Shown: positions 18,820-27,791 of the stretch, piece by piece
How positions within the stretch are numbered: position 1 is the stretch's first letter
Layout: every line of letters begins with the position of its first letter
NCBI GenBank assembly: GCA_963676095.1
Contig: OY781040.1
Coordinates: 4,154,001-4,218,000 of the forward strand
DNA length: 64,000 bases
Direction: 5' to 3'
Source: G963676095 sp963676095
Lineage (GTDB): Bacteria; Bacteroidota; Bacteroidia; Bacteroidales; Prolixibacteraceae
The notes under the pieces: model-generated
The model's database searches: none
What the model saw: only the letters and a program-made list of their open reading frames with translations
Told to the model about the DNA's origin: nothing
Position numbers and translations under genes: made by a program

Positions 18820-20805
18820 CTATTTATCAGCTGTAACTTCACCGATCCGGCGGAAACGTTCGTCTTCGATCCGTTTAACCTCCGCTGCCGGGATCAGATA
18901 ACCATCGTCGTCATTTGATCCGCTTATAACCAGGGCCGAAATAATCCCGACAAGGCTTACAACTGCCAGCCACCAGATATGCCAGATCATGGCAAAGCCG
19001 AAAGCCAGGGTCAATCCGCCAATAATTATCCCCAGCGGTTGTTTCCTGGGCATGTGAATATCTGCATATACAGGATTTTGTTTTTGTGCAGTACCTTTTT
19101 CTTTCATGTCCCAGAAAGCATCAAGGTCTTTGACCTCCGGAACTATAGCAAAGTTATATTCTGCAGGAGGAGAGGTTGTTGACCACTCCAGGGTCCGTCC
19201 GTCCCAGGCATCACCGGTTATATCTGTTAATTCATTTCGTTTGCGGATGCTTACTATTAACTGGATTACCTGGCACAGGATGCCAAAACCGATAATTACG
19301 GTACCAATGGCGGCAGTAATCATCCAGGGTTGCCATTCCGGGTTGTCATAAGTCGCAACCCTGCGGGGCATTCCCATGAAACCGGCAACATAAAGTGGCA
19401 TAAAGGCAACGAGAAATCCGATCATCCAGCCCCAAAATGCACGCTTTCCCCATTTTTCATCCAGCCTGAACCCAAACATTTTCGGGAACCAGTATGAAAA
19501 TCCGGCAAAATATCCAAACAACGCTCCCGGGATTAACATGTTATGATAATGAGCAACCAGGAATACACTGTTATGTACGACATAGTCAGCTCCCGGGATT
19601 GCCATGAGGACACCCGTCATCCCCCCGATAACGAAAGCTGTCAGAAAGCCCAGCGTCCAGTACATCGGACTTGTAAAGCGAATCCGTCCGCGGTACATGG
19701 TGAAGAGCCAGTCGTAAACTTTTACACCTGTCGGGATTGCAATAAGCATTGTTGTGATCCCAAAAAAGACGTTTACATTTACCGTGTTACCCATTGTGAA
19801 GAAGTGGTGCAGCCAGACTGTGAATGACAAGATCATAATTACTGCAGTAGCCCAGACAAGCGACTTATAGGCGAAAAGACGTTTACTTGAAAATGTGGCG
19901 ACCACTTCTGAGAAAATACCAAAAGCAGGAAGAATGACAATGTAAACTTCAGGGTGTCCCCACATCCAGAACAGGTTATTCCACATCATCATGTTGCCTC
20001 CCAGTTCGTTGGTGAAGAAGTGCATTCCCAGGTAACGGTCAAGTGTCAAAAGTGTCAGTGCACCGGTAATAACAGGGAATGAGAAAATAATCAGGATACT
20101 CGATGTCAAAACAGTCCATGTGAACAACGGCATTCTCATCAGTTTCATCCCCGGGGCGCGCATTTTCAGGATGGTTACAACAAAGTTAATCCCTCCGAGC
20201 AAAGTTCCCAGACCCGCTATCTGGAAGGCCCACATCCAGTAATCGACTCCCACTCCGGGGTTAAATTCTTTTTCAAACAGCGGGGCCAGGCCTGTCCAGC
20301 CGGTATTGGCGAATTCGCCGACTCCGAGCGATATCATCATTAACCCTGCACCTGCAACAGTCAAAAAGAAGCTAACCGAGTTCATTACCGGGAAAGCTAC
20401 ATCCCTGGCCCCGATCTGTAGAGGAACGATGATATTCATTAGCCCAAACATGAAAGGCATTGCGACGAAAATAATCATGATCGTTCCGTGAGCGCCAAAC
20501 ACCTGGTCGAAATGATGGGACGTCAGATAACCCTGGTTGCCCCCTGCTGCAATAGCTTGTTGTGCACGCATCATAATCGCATCGGAAAACCCGCGCAATA
20601 GCATAACCGATGCCAGAATGATGTACATAATGCCGATTTTTTTGTGGTCGACTGTTGTCAGCCATTCGGTCCACAAATATCCCCACTTTTTGTAATAAGT
20701 GATCAGCGCGAGAATAACTAATCCTATGATCGTCGAGCCTCCGACAGCCCCCATAATGATCGGGTCGTGAAACGGGATGTCCGACCAGCTTAATTTTCCA
20801 AACAT
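18820..20805 (-). CDS. cyoB: Cytochrome o ubiquinol oxidase subunit I (haem-copper catalytic subunit)
   Basis: 661 residues, the usual length of CyoB (15 helices). It reduces O2 to water at the haem o3-CuB site and pumps protons. The CuB ligands lie in WGHPEVYIVILPAFG and TVWLHHFF, and haem ligands in FGAHGTIMIIF and VAHYHNMLIPGALFGYFAG. The K-channel segment with its cross-linked His-Tyr is present in WGHPEVYI. An AGGAGGG sequence about 9 bp before the ATG is a strong ribosome binding site. It follows cyoA by 29 bp. Confidence 0.97.
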   Translation of the reverse strand: MFGKLSWSDIPFHDPIIMGAVGGSTIIGLVILALITYYKKWGYLWTEWLTTVDHKKIGIMYIILASVMLLRGFSDAIMMRAQQAIAAGGNQGYLTSHHFDQVFGAHGTIMIIFVAMPFMFGLMNIIVPLQIGARDVAFPVMNSVSFFLTVAGAGLMMISLGVGEFANTGWTGLAPLFEKEFNPGVGVDYWMWAFQIAGLGTLLGGINFVVTILKMRAPGMKLMRMPLFTWTVLTSSILIIFSFPVITGALTLLTLDRYLGMHFFTNELGGNMMMWNNLFWMWGHPEVYIVILPAFGIFSEVVATFSSKRLFAYKSLVWATAVIMILSFTVWLHHFFTMGNTVNVNVFFGITTMLIAIPTGVKVYDWLFTMYRGRIRFTSPMYWTLGFLTAFVIGGMTGVLMAIPGADYVVHNSVFLVAHYHNMLIPGALFGYFAGFSYWFPKMFGFRLDEKWGKRAFWGWMIGFLVAFMPLYVAGFMGMPRRVATYDNPEWQPWMITAAIGTVIIGFGILCQVIQLIVSIRKRNELTDITGDAWDGRTLEWSTTSPPAEYNFAIVPEVKDLDAFWDMKEKGTAQKQNPVYADIHMPRKQPLGIIIGGLTLAFGFAMIWHIWWLAVVSLVGIISALVISGSNDDDGYLIPAAEVKRIEDERFRRIGEVTADK

Positions 20806-20834
20806 GTATTTATCCCTCCTGTTTTACAGTATTA

Positions 20835-21809
20835 TTAATGGTTTGAATGTTCGTGCATGTCCATCTGATCGTGTTCATGCATATGCATCTGACCATGTGT
20901 TTCATCTTTATTTTCATCCTGATTTTCATGATGTCCCGGCATGCTCATCCAGTGCATATTTTTCATCATGATCTTGTCAAATAAGCCCGGCTCTGCAAAT
21001 GAAAAGATAGTTACCGGATGGTTGACGCTAAGTATCAGGTTAATCCTGTTGAATTTATCCATACTGAGGGTGTCTGCCGATTGCTTCGCTTCTTTCAGCC
21101 AGGTTTCAAAATCTTTCTGCGTTGTCGAGATCGCCTTAAAATGCATTTCAGCATAGGCATTCCCGCTATATTCCATATTTTGCCCCCGGAATACGCCTGT
21201 TTCACTGGCCATCAGGTGTAACTTTGTTTTCATCCCATTCATAACATAGATCTGGCTGCCCAGGGCAGGAATGAAAAACGAAGTCATCACGGAGCCTGAT
21301 GTCAACCGGAAATTTAATGGTGTATTTACCGGGAAAACCATCTGGTTGAGCGTTGCTATGCCATATTCCGGATATACGAAGAACCAGTTGCTGTCTGTCG
21401 ATATCACGTCAATCTCAAGCGGTTTATTCTCCGATTCCAGTGGTTTATATGGATTCAGTTTGTGGGTGCTAACCCAGGTCAGATACCCCAGCGTAATAAT
21501 GATTATAATCGGGACCCCCCAGACCACAGCTTCAATGGTATTGGAATGTGCCCACTTCGGTTTATAAGTTGCCTTCTTGTTTGAAGCCCGGTAGCGGATT
21601 GAAAACCAAACCACCATTACGAATACCGGAAGGACAACGATCAGCATTAATAAGAATGCTACTTTAATCAGAAAAGCCTGCTCAATTCCTACTGGCCCTT
21701 TGGGATCGAGAACAATCATGTTCTTGCACCCTCCAAGAAAGGTTGCCATAAGAAACAGCAGTGGCGCTTTTGAAATTTTAACCCCTCTCTTTTTTACTGA
21801 CAAATTCAT
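20835..21809 (-). CDS. cyoA: Cytochrome o ubiquinol oxidase subunit II (lipoprotein)
   Basis: 324 residues. The N-terminus is a lipoprotein signal (LLFLMATFLGGCKN, lipobox LGGC), followed by two membrane helices and a periplasmic cupredoxin domain. The Cys and His ligands of a CuA centre (CxxxC) are absent, as expected for a quinol rather than a cytochrome c oxidase. WFFVYPEYGIATLNQMVFPV and IPALGSQIYVMNGMKTKLHL are typical. The last 35 residues are very rich in His, Met, Asp and Glu, which is unusual and may bind metal. It is the first gene of the cyo operon; 640 bp of gene-free DNA lie upstream. Confidence 0.94.
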   Translation of the reverse strand: MNLSVKKRGVKISKAPLLFLMATFLGGCKNMIVLDPKGPVGIEQAFLIKVAFLLMLIVVLPVFVMVVWFSIRYRASNKKATYKPKWAHSNTIEAVVWGVPIIIIITLGYLTWVSTHKLNPYKPLESENKPLEIDVISTDSNWFFVYPEYGIATLNQMVFPVNTPLNFRLTSGSVMTSFFIPALGSQIYVMNGMKTKLHLMASETGVFRGQNMEYSGNAYAEMHFKAISTTQKDFETWLKEAKQSADTLSMDKFNRINLILSVNHPVTIFSFAEPGLFDKIMMKNMHWMSMPGHHENQDENKDETHGQMHMHEHDQMDMHEHSNH

Positions 21810-22449
21810 AATTATAACTAAATCAAGTATTTTTTCTATTTGAACAAATTTGGATCTTTCGTTTAAGTTTTAGTTTTGGCATGGGAAAACATAAATATCT
21901 CTTCTGGTTATTCAATATTCCCTTAACCAATTCATTCCCAATGCTCTTTATTTATTTCCTTTTTTTTAAATATAATTTGTTTTAGCAAATGAACATTATG
22001 TCGGTATGGAGAATAAACAAATTTACAATTAAAAAGTTTTAATTTGTTCGGAAGTAATCATTCCTTAATCTTTCCGGGCAAATTCAAAAATTAATGATAA
22101 GCAGTTATCCGGGTTTAAGCTGTTCTGATCCTGAAGCTTTTCTGATTTTTATTGTCGAACATAAGCTTCATTTAAAGCATTATAAAACTGATCATTGTCA
22201 TTTGTTTTCGGGATACATCAGGAATCGCCATTTTTTATTTTGAGAGTCTCTTCCTCCAGGTATTTGGAGTAATTAGATAATCCTGTTTGCCGAAAATACG
22301 GTATGGTAAAAAACAGAAACAATTAGGAACATTGCAAAAATAGAAATTTTTGATTGTATCCTAACTAAGTAATAGTTATCTATGATCTTCTATATGTTTA
22401 TCCATAATAAAAAAAGAATTGCAACCGTGATCACAACTCTTCCTTCAGG
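21810..22449. other. Gene-free AT-rich spacer upstream of cyoA
   Basis: No gene is supported in these 640 bp. It should contain the cyo promoter, but I found no clear consensus site. It is chromosomal DNA between the oxidase operon and the left end of the integrated element. Confidence 0.4.
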
Positions 22450-22496
22450 TGGAGAATACCGGACTCGAACCGGTGACCTCTTGACTGCCAGTCAAA
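22450..22496 (-). other. 3' half of tRNA-Ala(GGC): left attachment site of an integrated element
   Basis: Read on the minus strand this is anticodon arm, variable loop, T arm and 3' acceptor strand of a tRNA. The anticodon loop is CTGGCAG, giving anticodon GGC (alanine); the T arm reads ACCGGTTCGAGTCCGGT and the acceptor strand ATTCTCCA. The 5' half (acceptor, D arm) should continue beyond 22496, but AT-rich sequence unlike a tRNA follows. This is the scar left when an element integrates into a tRNA gene, and an integrase gene starts 133 bp away. The intact tRNA should lie at the other end of the element, to the right; I did not see it in this window. Confidence 0.75.
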
Positions 22497-22588
22497 AAAT
22501 ATATTTATTTTTTATCTTTTTTTCTTTTTAAATTTTTATATAAAATACTATAATATAGTTTTTTAATTAAAATATGATCATGAATTTT

Positions 22589-22620
22589 TTTGTTTATTTA
22601 TCGTTTATTTTATAGATTTG
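22589..22620 (+). promoter_or_regulatory. Predicted integrase promoter (Bacteroidota type)
   Basis: TTTG (22589-22592) and TAGATTTG (22613-22620) are separated by 20 bp, an exact match to the Bacteroidota -33/-7 consensus TTTG-N19-21-TAnnTTTG. The expected start of transcription is only a few bases before the ATG at 22629. Confidence 0.6.
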
Positions 22621-22628
22621 TTTAGAAA

Positions 22629-23936
22629 ATGTTTAGAAATAAAATGTCTAGAATTCTTATCAGACATCCGGAGCAGAACGACGTAAAGTTAAAACAGATG
22701 AATATTTCCCTGTGCGCATTGTTGGATACCCAACACCCCAACATGGATAAGACTTTTACTGTCCGGATGAGAATTATTTATGACCGGAAGCCTAAATATT
22801 ACAGTACAAAGGTCCAGGTTACGCAAGAGCAATTTTCGGCAATTGCCACAGGGAACCCGAGGAGAAAACTGAAGGAAAGTAAAACTGTTATTTTTCAGTT
22901 ACTGAAAAAGGCAAATGATCTGATTCTGGAGAATGATTATTTCAGCTTTGATAATTTTGAACGTTCTTTTTTCCATAAGTTTGGAGATGCAGAGAATCTC
23001 TTCAATTATTATCAGAAAATGATTGAAGAGATGAAAAAGACCGGGCGTTTAGGAACAGCTTCTAACTATGAATATTCTTTGAATTCATTGAAAAACTATC
23101 TAAAAAATAAATCAGGGAAAGAGCCCCAACGATTATTATTCCGTGAGATAACGCCAGACTTTTTAAATCAATATGAGTATTATATGATTCATGAGATGAA
23201 GAAAAGTATCACAACGGTTGGCATCTATCTTCGACCGTTGAGGGCATTGTTTAATATGGCCATTTCGGATGGAGTTATCAAAAGGGATATTTATCCGTTT
23301 GGCCGAAGGAAATATGAAATACCAGCCCCACGGGCAGTAAAAAAAGCCCTGACAAAAGACGAGTTAAGGCAGCTTTATGAAGCAAAACCGAGAACAACAG
23401 AACAGAAAAAAGCACGGGATTTCTGGTTTTTTCTGTTTAACTGTGCAGGGTTGAATATAAAGGATCTGGCACGACTGAAATATAAAAATGTTCAGGAGAA
23501 TACTTTGGTCTACTTCAGGGAAAAAACAAAGAGGACGAGTAAAGCCCATTTGGAACCGGTTGTTGTATATTTAAATGAATATTCTAGAAAATTTATCGAA
23601 AAATATGGGAATCCAGATTGGAGACCGGGAAATTACATTTTTTGCATTTACGATGAATTTATGAGTGAAGAAGAAAAATTCAGGAGAGCTGGCAATTTTA
23701 CCCGTTTTATCAATCAAAACATTAAAAAGCTGGCCAGGGCAAACGGGTTACCTGAAGAAATTTCTTCTTATTGGAGCCGCCATTCCTTTGCAACAAATGC
23801 AATACGAAATGGCGCAACAATGGAACAGGTCAGCCAGGCATTGAACCACCACGATCTGAGTACGACAGAAAATTATTTTGCCGGATTTGAAGACGAGACA
23901 ATGAAACGGATTGCGGATAACCTGATGAACTTCTAG
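22629..23936 (+). CDS. Tyrosine recombinase/integrase of an integrated element
   Basis: 435 residues. The N-terminus has an arm-binding-like region and a SAM-like core-binding domain (about 105-200), then the catalytic domain. Visible catalytic residues are the Arg-His of WSRHSFAT, the second His of LNHHDLSTTENY and the nucleophilic Tyr of that motif. The first catalytic Arg is replaced (GLNIKDLARLKY, Asn where Arg is usual), and the HxxR His is a Tyr, as in many Bacteroidota integrases. It lies beside a tRNA-Ala fragment and starts the element. The promoter puts the mRNA start so near 22629 that the in-frame ATG at 22644 (MSRILIRH) may be the true start. Confidence 0.93.
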   Translation: MFRNKMSRILIRHPEQNDVKLKQMNISLCALLDTQHPNMDKTFTVRMRIIYDRKPKYYSTKVQVTQEQFSAIATGNPRRKLKESKTVIFQLLKKANDLILENDYFSFDNFERSFFHKFGDAENLFNYYQKMIEEMKKTGRLGTASNYEYSLNSLKNYLKNKSGKEPQRLLFREITPDFLNQYEYYMIHEMKKSITTVGIYLRPLRALFNMAISDGVIKRDIYPFGRRKYEIPAPRAVKKALTKDELRQLYEAKPRTTEQKKARDFWFFLFNCAGLNIKDLARLKYKNVQENTLVYFREKTKRTSKAHLEPVVVYLNEYSRKFIEKYGNPDWRPGNYIFCIYDEFMSEEEKFRRAGNFTRFINQNIKKLARANGLPEEISSYWSRHSFATNAIRNGATMEQVSQALNHHDLSTTENYFAGFEDETMKRIADNLMNF

Positions 23937-23946
23937 ACATCACGAT

Positions 23947-24933
23947 ATGACAGAAGAAAAAGAATGGGATAGTTTTGAAGATGACGTGGACTGGATAGAA
24001 TATGAAGATGAAGGTGTTGCATTACTCCGGCGGAAATACATGAAGTGGAATGAACAGGAGCATCAGTATTATTTTATAGAAGGGTACATGACAGACAAGA
24101 CTTTGGCGCCGGTTGTAGCGATGGGCGTAACAGCTTATCTTTCATACTGGCCCACCTATACTTACCGGTCAATGCGTACTTTGATATATGAGAAAGCAGA
24201 AATCGATACAGAGTCCATTTTCAGAAGGTATTTTAAACACAGTCTGGGGTTCCTGGCAAGTAGGGAACGGAAGAAACCATTAAACAGGAAATCAGAAACA
24301 GAACTTATCCGGGAACAACTAAAAAATGAGAAATTCTTTTTTGAAAAATCCTCTGTTTTATTTACAGAAGTCAAAGACTGGGAAGGGCAAACAATTTCAG
24401 AAATAAGGGAAGTTGCCCTGTATTATCCGGTATGGGTAAAACAGAGTTATCTCAAGGAGGGAAATGCGAGGAATAATAGGGAATCAGTCCGAAGAGAGGG
24501 ATTGGGTTCTTCAAGAAAATTGATCCTGTTTAAGTCGCCCGATATTATCGAAAAAATATTTAAAGAACTTAAAGGATATTTTCCGGGACACGAGCAAGGA
24601 TTATTGAAGGCCCTACAGGGGGAACGGCTGAAGGAACCGTTACTATTTCCACACAATCAGAATAAATTCGTTGAAGTATTTAAAAGGCTGAAATATGATG
24701 GTTATCTCATCAGCACACCCGCCGAAATAAACGAGTGGATCTGTTCAGATTTTTCCTATAGATACAAAAAAGGGGATAAAACAGGAAACAGGGACTTTAA
24801 CCGGTCAACCGTGTCCGATATGCTAACCAGGGAAAAAGGGGAACCGACCAGGAAAGAACGTATTTGCGTTGTAGAGTGGCTACCTTATAAAAATCAGATG
24901 CAAAGGCGGAGAGAAGAAGGAAAAGAAATATAA
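23947..24933 (+). CDS. Uncharacterised mobile-element protein
   Basis: 328 residues; I do not recognise a domain. It is acidic at the N-terminus (EEKEWDSFEDDVDWIEYEDE) and basic toward the C-terminus, with no signal peptide or membrane helix. The C-terminal 70 residues (KKGDKTGNRDFNRSTVSDML) could form a small DNA-binding helix bundle. It starts 10 bp after the integrase stop codon and is followed by a strong stem-loop, so the two probably form one transcript. By position it may assist integration or mobilisation (inference only). Confidence 0.7.
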   Translation: MTEEKEWDSFEDDVDWIEYEDEGVALLRRKYMKWNEQEHQYYFIEGYMTDKTLAPVVAMGVTAYLSYWPTYTYRSMRTLIYEKAEIDTESIFRRYFKHSLGFLASRERKKPLNRKSETELIREQLKNEKFFFEKSSVLFTEVKDWEGQTISEIREVALYYPVWVKQSYLKEGNARNNRESVRREGLGSSRKLILFKSPDIIEKIFKELKGYFPGHEQGLLKALQGERLKEPLLFPHNQNKFVEVFKRLKYDGYLISTPAEINEWICSDFSYRYKKGDKTGNRDFNRSTVSDMLTREKGEPTRKERICVVEWLPYKNQMQRRREEGKEI

Positions 24934-24943
24934 AAAATACGAT

Positions 24944-24975
24944 CCCCCCATTATCCCTTGAGGGTTAAATGGGGG
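24944..24975 (+). terminator. Stem-loop terminator or attenuator
   Basis: CCCCCATT and AATGGGGG form an 8-bp stem, with a second CCC/GGG stem inside it. T-rich sequence follows (TATTTTTTATGC then a run of seven T). It separates the integrase pair from the excisionase/replication genes, so it may end the first transcript. Confidence 0.6.
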
Positions 24976-25025
24976 TTGATTGGTGTATTTTTTATGCTGT
25001 TTTTTTGGAGATAAAATTTCTTCAA

Positions 25026-25376
25026 ATGAACAATATTATTTTTTCTTCAATTAAGCCCGATGAGTTAGAGACTCTCATCGAGCACAGCGTAGAGCGGGCA
25101 ATTGAAGCGGCCCGTCGATCAGGACCGGACGGAGAGTCTGATGAACTATTGACTGTCGAAGGGGCAGCCCACTTCCTGGATTGCACGAAACCCACGATTT
25201 ATCAAAAGACCAGTAGAGGAGAACTTCCCTTTATGAAAAGGGGAAAGAAACTATATTTTCTGAAACAGGACATAATCGGTTACCTGAAAGCCGGGAGGAA
25301 CAAGACCACAGGGGAGATAGCCTCCAGTCCGGAAAATTACCTGAGACAGGGAAAGAAGGGGAGGACTGTAAAATGA
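25026..25376 (+). CDS. Helix-turn-helix protein, excisionase-like (HTH_17)
   Basis: 116 residues from the ATG at 25026 (MNNIIFSSIKPDELETLIEH). The frame is open further up, but the added residues from 24969 are hydrophobic and run into the terminator stem-loop, so I reject that start. Residues about 40-92 are a MerR/excisionase-type winged helix (LLTVEGAAHFLDCTKPTIYQ ... GELPFMKRGKKLYFLKQDI). Such proteins bend DNA at attachment sites and control excision of Bacteroidota elements. The stop codon overlaps the next start (ATGA), so translation is probably coupled. Confidence 0.85.
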   Translation: MNNIIFSSIKPDELETLIEHSVERAIEAARRSGPDGESDELLTVEGAAHFLDCTKPTIYQKTSRGELPFMKRGKKLYFLKQDIIGYLKAGRNKTTGEIASSPENYLRQGKKGRTVK

Positions 25377-26242
25377 TCACGGGAAGTACACCCTACCGGG
25401 AAGTCCCCGTTAAGGAGGACAACAAGAAGAGCGGCTGGATATCCATACACCGGAGCATCCGGGAACACTGGATCTGGCAGGATCCGGTGAAACTGAAATG
25501 GTGGCTGGACATCCTGATGAGTGTCAACCATAAAATTTCCAGGGTAAATATAGGAATGCAACTGTATGACTGCCAGCGGGGACAGTCCATCATGAGCCTG
25601 AAAACCTGGTCAGAGAGATGGGGAGTGAGCAAGGATTCTACCCGGAATTTTTTAAAACTTCTGGAAAAAGAGGGGATGATCCAGCGGGAAAACCTGTTAA
25701 AAACAACACGGTTAACGGTCTGTCATTATGATTTTTACCAGATTGACTTACTTGCTGGACCAACGCATGAACATCCGGACAGCAACGCCCGGCCAACGGA
25801 CGCTCACCCAAACAATAATGATAATAATATACCTACTGACGTAGGTCGTGAAAATCCGCAGGATTTATTACATGAAACCGCCTCACAGGGAAAAATAAAC
25901 TATCAGGAGATCATTAACCTTTACCACCAGGCTTGTAAATCATTCCCGGAAGTCAAAAAGCTAACTGATTCCCGGAAAAATAAAATCAGGATCCGAATTA
26001 CCGAACTCAGGAAACAATTCCCGGGAACAGATTACTTAACTGTTTTGCAGGAATTGTTTGAAAAAATGGAAGCCTCCGATTTCTTGCGGGGAAATAACAA
26101 AAAAGGATGGAAAGCTTCGTTTGATTGGATTTTCGAAAATGGCATAAACTGGCTGAAAGTTTATGAAGGCAACTATGATCATTTATTTATAAACGGCGAA
26201 TCACAGTCAGAATTATTTACCCCTAAAATTCCGGCAATATGA
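25373..26242 (+). CDS. Replication-initiator-like protein with N-terminal winged helix
   Basis: 289 residues. Residues about 20-105 (GWISIHRSIREHWIWQDPVK ... LKTWSERWGVSKDSTRNFLKLLEKEGMI) match the winged helix of DnaD-like or phage replisome-organiser proteins. A low-complexity linker rich in Asn, Asp and Pro follows (about 125-165), then a helical C-terminal domain with KKGWKASFDWIFENGINWLK, a pattern common in such initiators. It overlaps both the HTH gene upstream and the DnaB gene downstream by 4 bp (ATGA). Its job is probably to load the helicase at the element's origin. Confidence 0.75.
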   Translation: MITGSTPYREVPVKEDNKKSGWISIHRSIREHWIWQDPVKLKWWLDILMSVNHKISRVNIGMQLYDCQRGQSIMSLKTWSERWGVSKDSTRNFLKLLEKEGMIQRENLLKTTRLTVCHYDFYQIDLLAGPTHEHPDSNARPTDAHPNNNDNNIPTDVGRENPQDLLHETASQGKINYQEIINLYHQACKSFPEVKKLTDSRKNKIRIRITELRKQFPGTDYLTVLQELFEKMEASDFLRGNNKKGWKASFDWIFENGINWLKVYEGNYDHLFINGESQSELFTPKIPAI

Positions 26243-27645
26243 ATGAAATAAAACCTGTATACGACAAAGATCTTGAACAGGTAGTCCTGGCTGGTTTAAT
26301 AACCGAACCCTCAGCAATAATTGAGAACCCTGTAAACCCCGACTGGTTTTATCTGAATGAACACCGGAAGATAGCCAGTGCAATTTTAGAGCTTAAACAC
26401 AAAGGGACCCCGGTCGATATATTCCAGGTCCAGTTTATCCTTAGTGCAAAAAAAGAACTTGAAAGCATCGGAGGTACAGATTACCTGTTTCATCTGGCTG
26501 ACCGTGTTGCATCAGCCGCCAATCTTCAACATCATATCCGTATACTGGTTGACTTGCACACACGCCGGGAAATGGCAGCAAAATCAATAAGGACTTATCA
26601 AAAAGCTTATGATTTATCCGTTGATGTTGATGATCTGGTCAAAGAATGGCAGTTGAACACCCTGGAATTAATGGAGTTTAATCAGTCAAACATTGTAACG
26701 GTAGAGACCAGCTTACAGGAAGTTCTTGAGCAAGCCAAACGGAACCAACAGGGGGGCCAGCTTATAGGCATTCCAACCGGTTTAAGCAAGCTTGACAAAC
26801 ACACCGGCGGACTACAAAAAGGGGATCTGATAGTAGTCGCAGGGGAAACCTCCCAGGGAAAAACAGCGTTTGCCGTCTCCATTATCCGGAACATCATCCG
26901 AAAGGGCTATAAAGCAGCAGCCTATTCCCTGGAGATGACACACCGGCAGTTGACAGGCCGGATCATTGCCCAGCTGACCGGTATTTCTTCAAAAAGGATA
27001 TTAACAGGTATCTTATCCAATGAAGAACTTAATTCGGTCCAAGGGTTTAAAAACAGCCTTACCGGGCTTTACTATGATGAACGGTCCAATAACAGCATTG
27101 ACAATATTTGTGCTTCTATCAGAAAACTTAAACTGAAATATGATATCAATCTGGCGGTGGTAGACTTCCTGCAAATCGTCTCCGGGGATGACAGGAAAAG
27201 CGATGAATCACGACTGGCCGATATAGCCAGGAAATTGAAAAACATGGCTAAAGAACAGACGATTACAATTATGGCCTTAAGCCAGCTGAACCGGGATAAA
27301 CAGCGTCCGGCTCCGACCATTGCCCGGCTTCGTGGATCCGGTCAGATTGAAGAAGCAGCCGATTTAATCCTCTTGTTGTACAGACCGGAGGTTTACGGAT
27401 TGTCTTATGATGATCCTTTCCGGAATGAACCCGCAACGGGTACAGCACAGGTTATTATCGGGAAGGGGAGGAATGTAGGTACAGGAACATTCTTATTAAC
27501 ATTCAATCCTGAAACGACCGGCTTTTACGATTACTGTCCGCAATATGAGATGCCGGGAGGATTCTATCCAGATCGCGGGATTGAACCCGGCCCCACAATG
27601 CCTGTGTCTAATGAAAATTTTATGGATGAAGATAATCCATTTTGA
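26239..27645 (+). CDS. Replicative DNA helicase, DnaB family
   Basis: 468 residues, the normal DnaB length. The N-terminal domain (about 1-110, LEQVVLAGLITEPSAI...GTDYLFHLADRV) binds primase. The RecA-like motor has Walker A GETSQGKTAF, the H1a region YSLEMTHRQL, Walker B LAVVDFLQIVSGD, the AxSQLNR motif and the arginine-finger region IARLRGSGQIEEAADLILLL. It unwinds DNA at replication forks. This copy belongs to the element and overlaps the initiator gene by 4 bp, so the element carries its own replication module. The chromosomal DnaB should be elsewhere. Confidence 0.95.
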   Translation: MNEIKPVYDKDLEQVVLAGLITEPSAIIENPVNPDWFYLNEHRKIASAILELKHKGTPVDIFQVQFILSAKKELESIGGTDYLFHLADRVASAANLQHHIRILVDLHTRREMAAKSIRTYQKAYDLSVDVDDLVKEWQLNTLELMEFNQSNIVTVETSLQEVLEQAKRNQQGGQLIGIPTGLSKLDKHTGGLQKGDLIVVAGETSQGKTAFAVSIIRNIIRKGYKAAAYSLEMTHRQLTGRIIAQLTGISSKRILTGILSNEELNSVQGFKNSLTGLYYDERSNNSIDNICASIRKLKLKYDINLAVVDFLQIVSGDDRKSDESRLADIARKLKNMAKEQTITIMALSQLNRDKQRPAPTIARLRGSGQIEEAADLILLLYRPEVYGLSYDDPFRNEPATGTAQVIIGKGRNVGTGTFLLTFNPETTGFYDYCPQYEMPGGFYPDRGIEPGPTMPVSNENFMDEDNPF

Positions 27646-27791
27646 AACGATGATTATGAATATCTCAATGTGATATACAAGGAGACCTCACTTGGCACAC
27701 AAGTCTATACGGACATAAAATTATACTGTATTGAGAGACAGGAACTGGAATTAAGCAAATTCAATATGTCTTAACTATTTATAAATCAGAT

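Noticed and set aside
20835..21809. Cytochrome c oxidase subunit II with a CuA centre
   Set aside because: The CxxxC and His/Met ligands of CuA are absent, and the neighbouring genes are all quinol oxidase type (cyoBCD).
22450..22530. An intact tRNA gene
   Set aside because: Only the anticodon arm, T arm and 3' acceptor strand are present; sequence beyond 22496 has no D arm or matching 5' acceptor strand.
24969..25025. Upstream start for the excisionase-like HTH gene at 24969
   Set aside because: It would begin inside the terminator stem-loop and add a hydrophobic stretch not expected in this family; ATG 25026 fits better.
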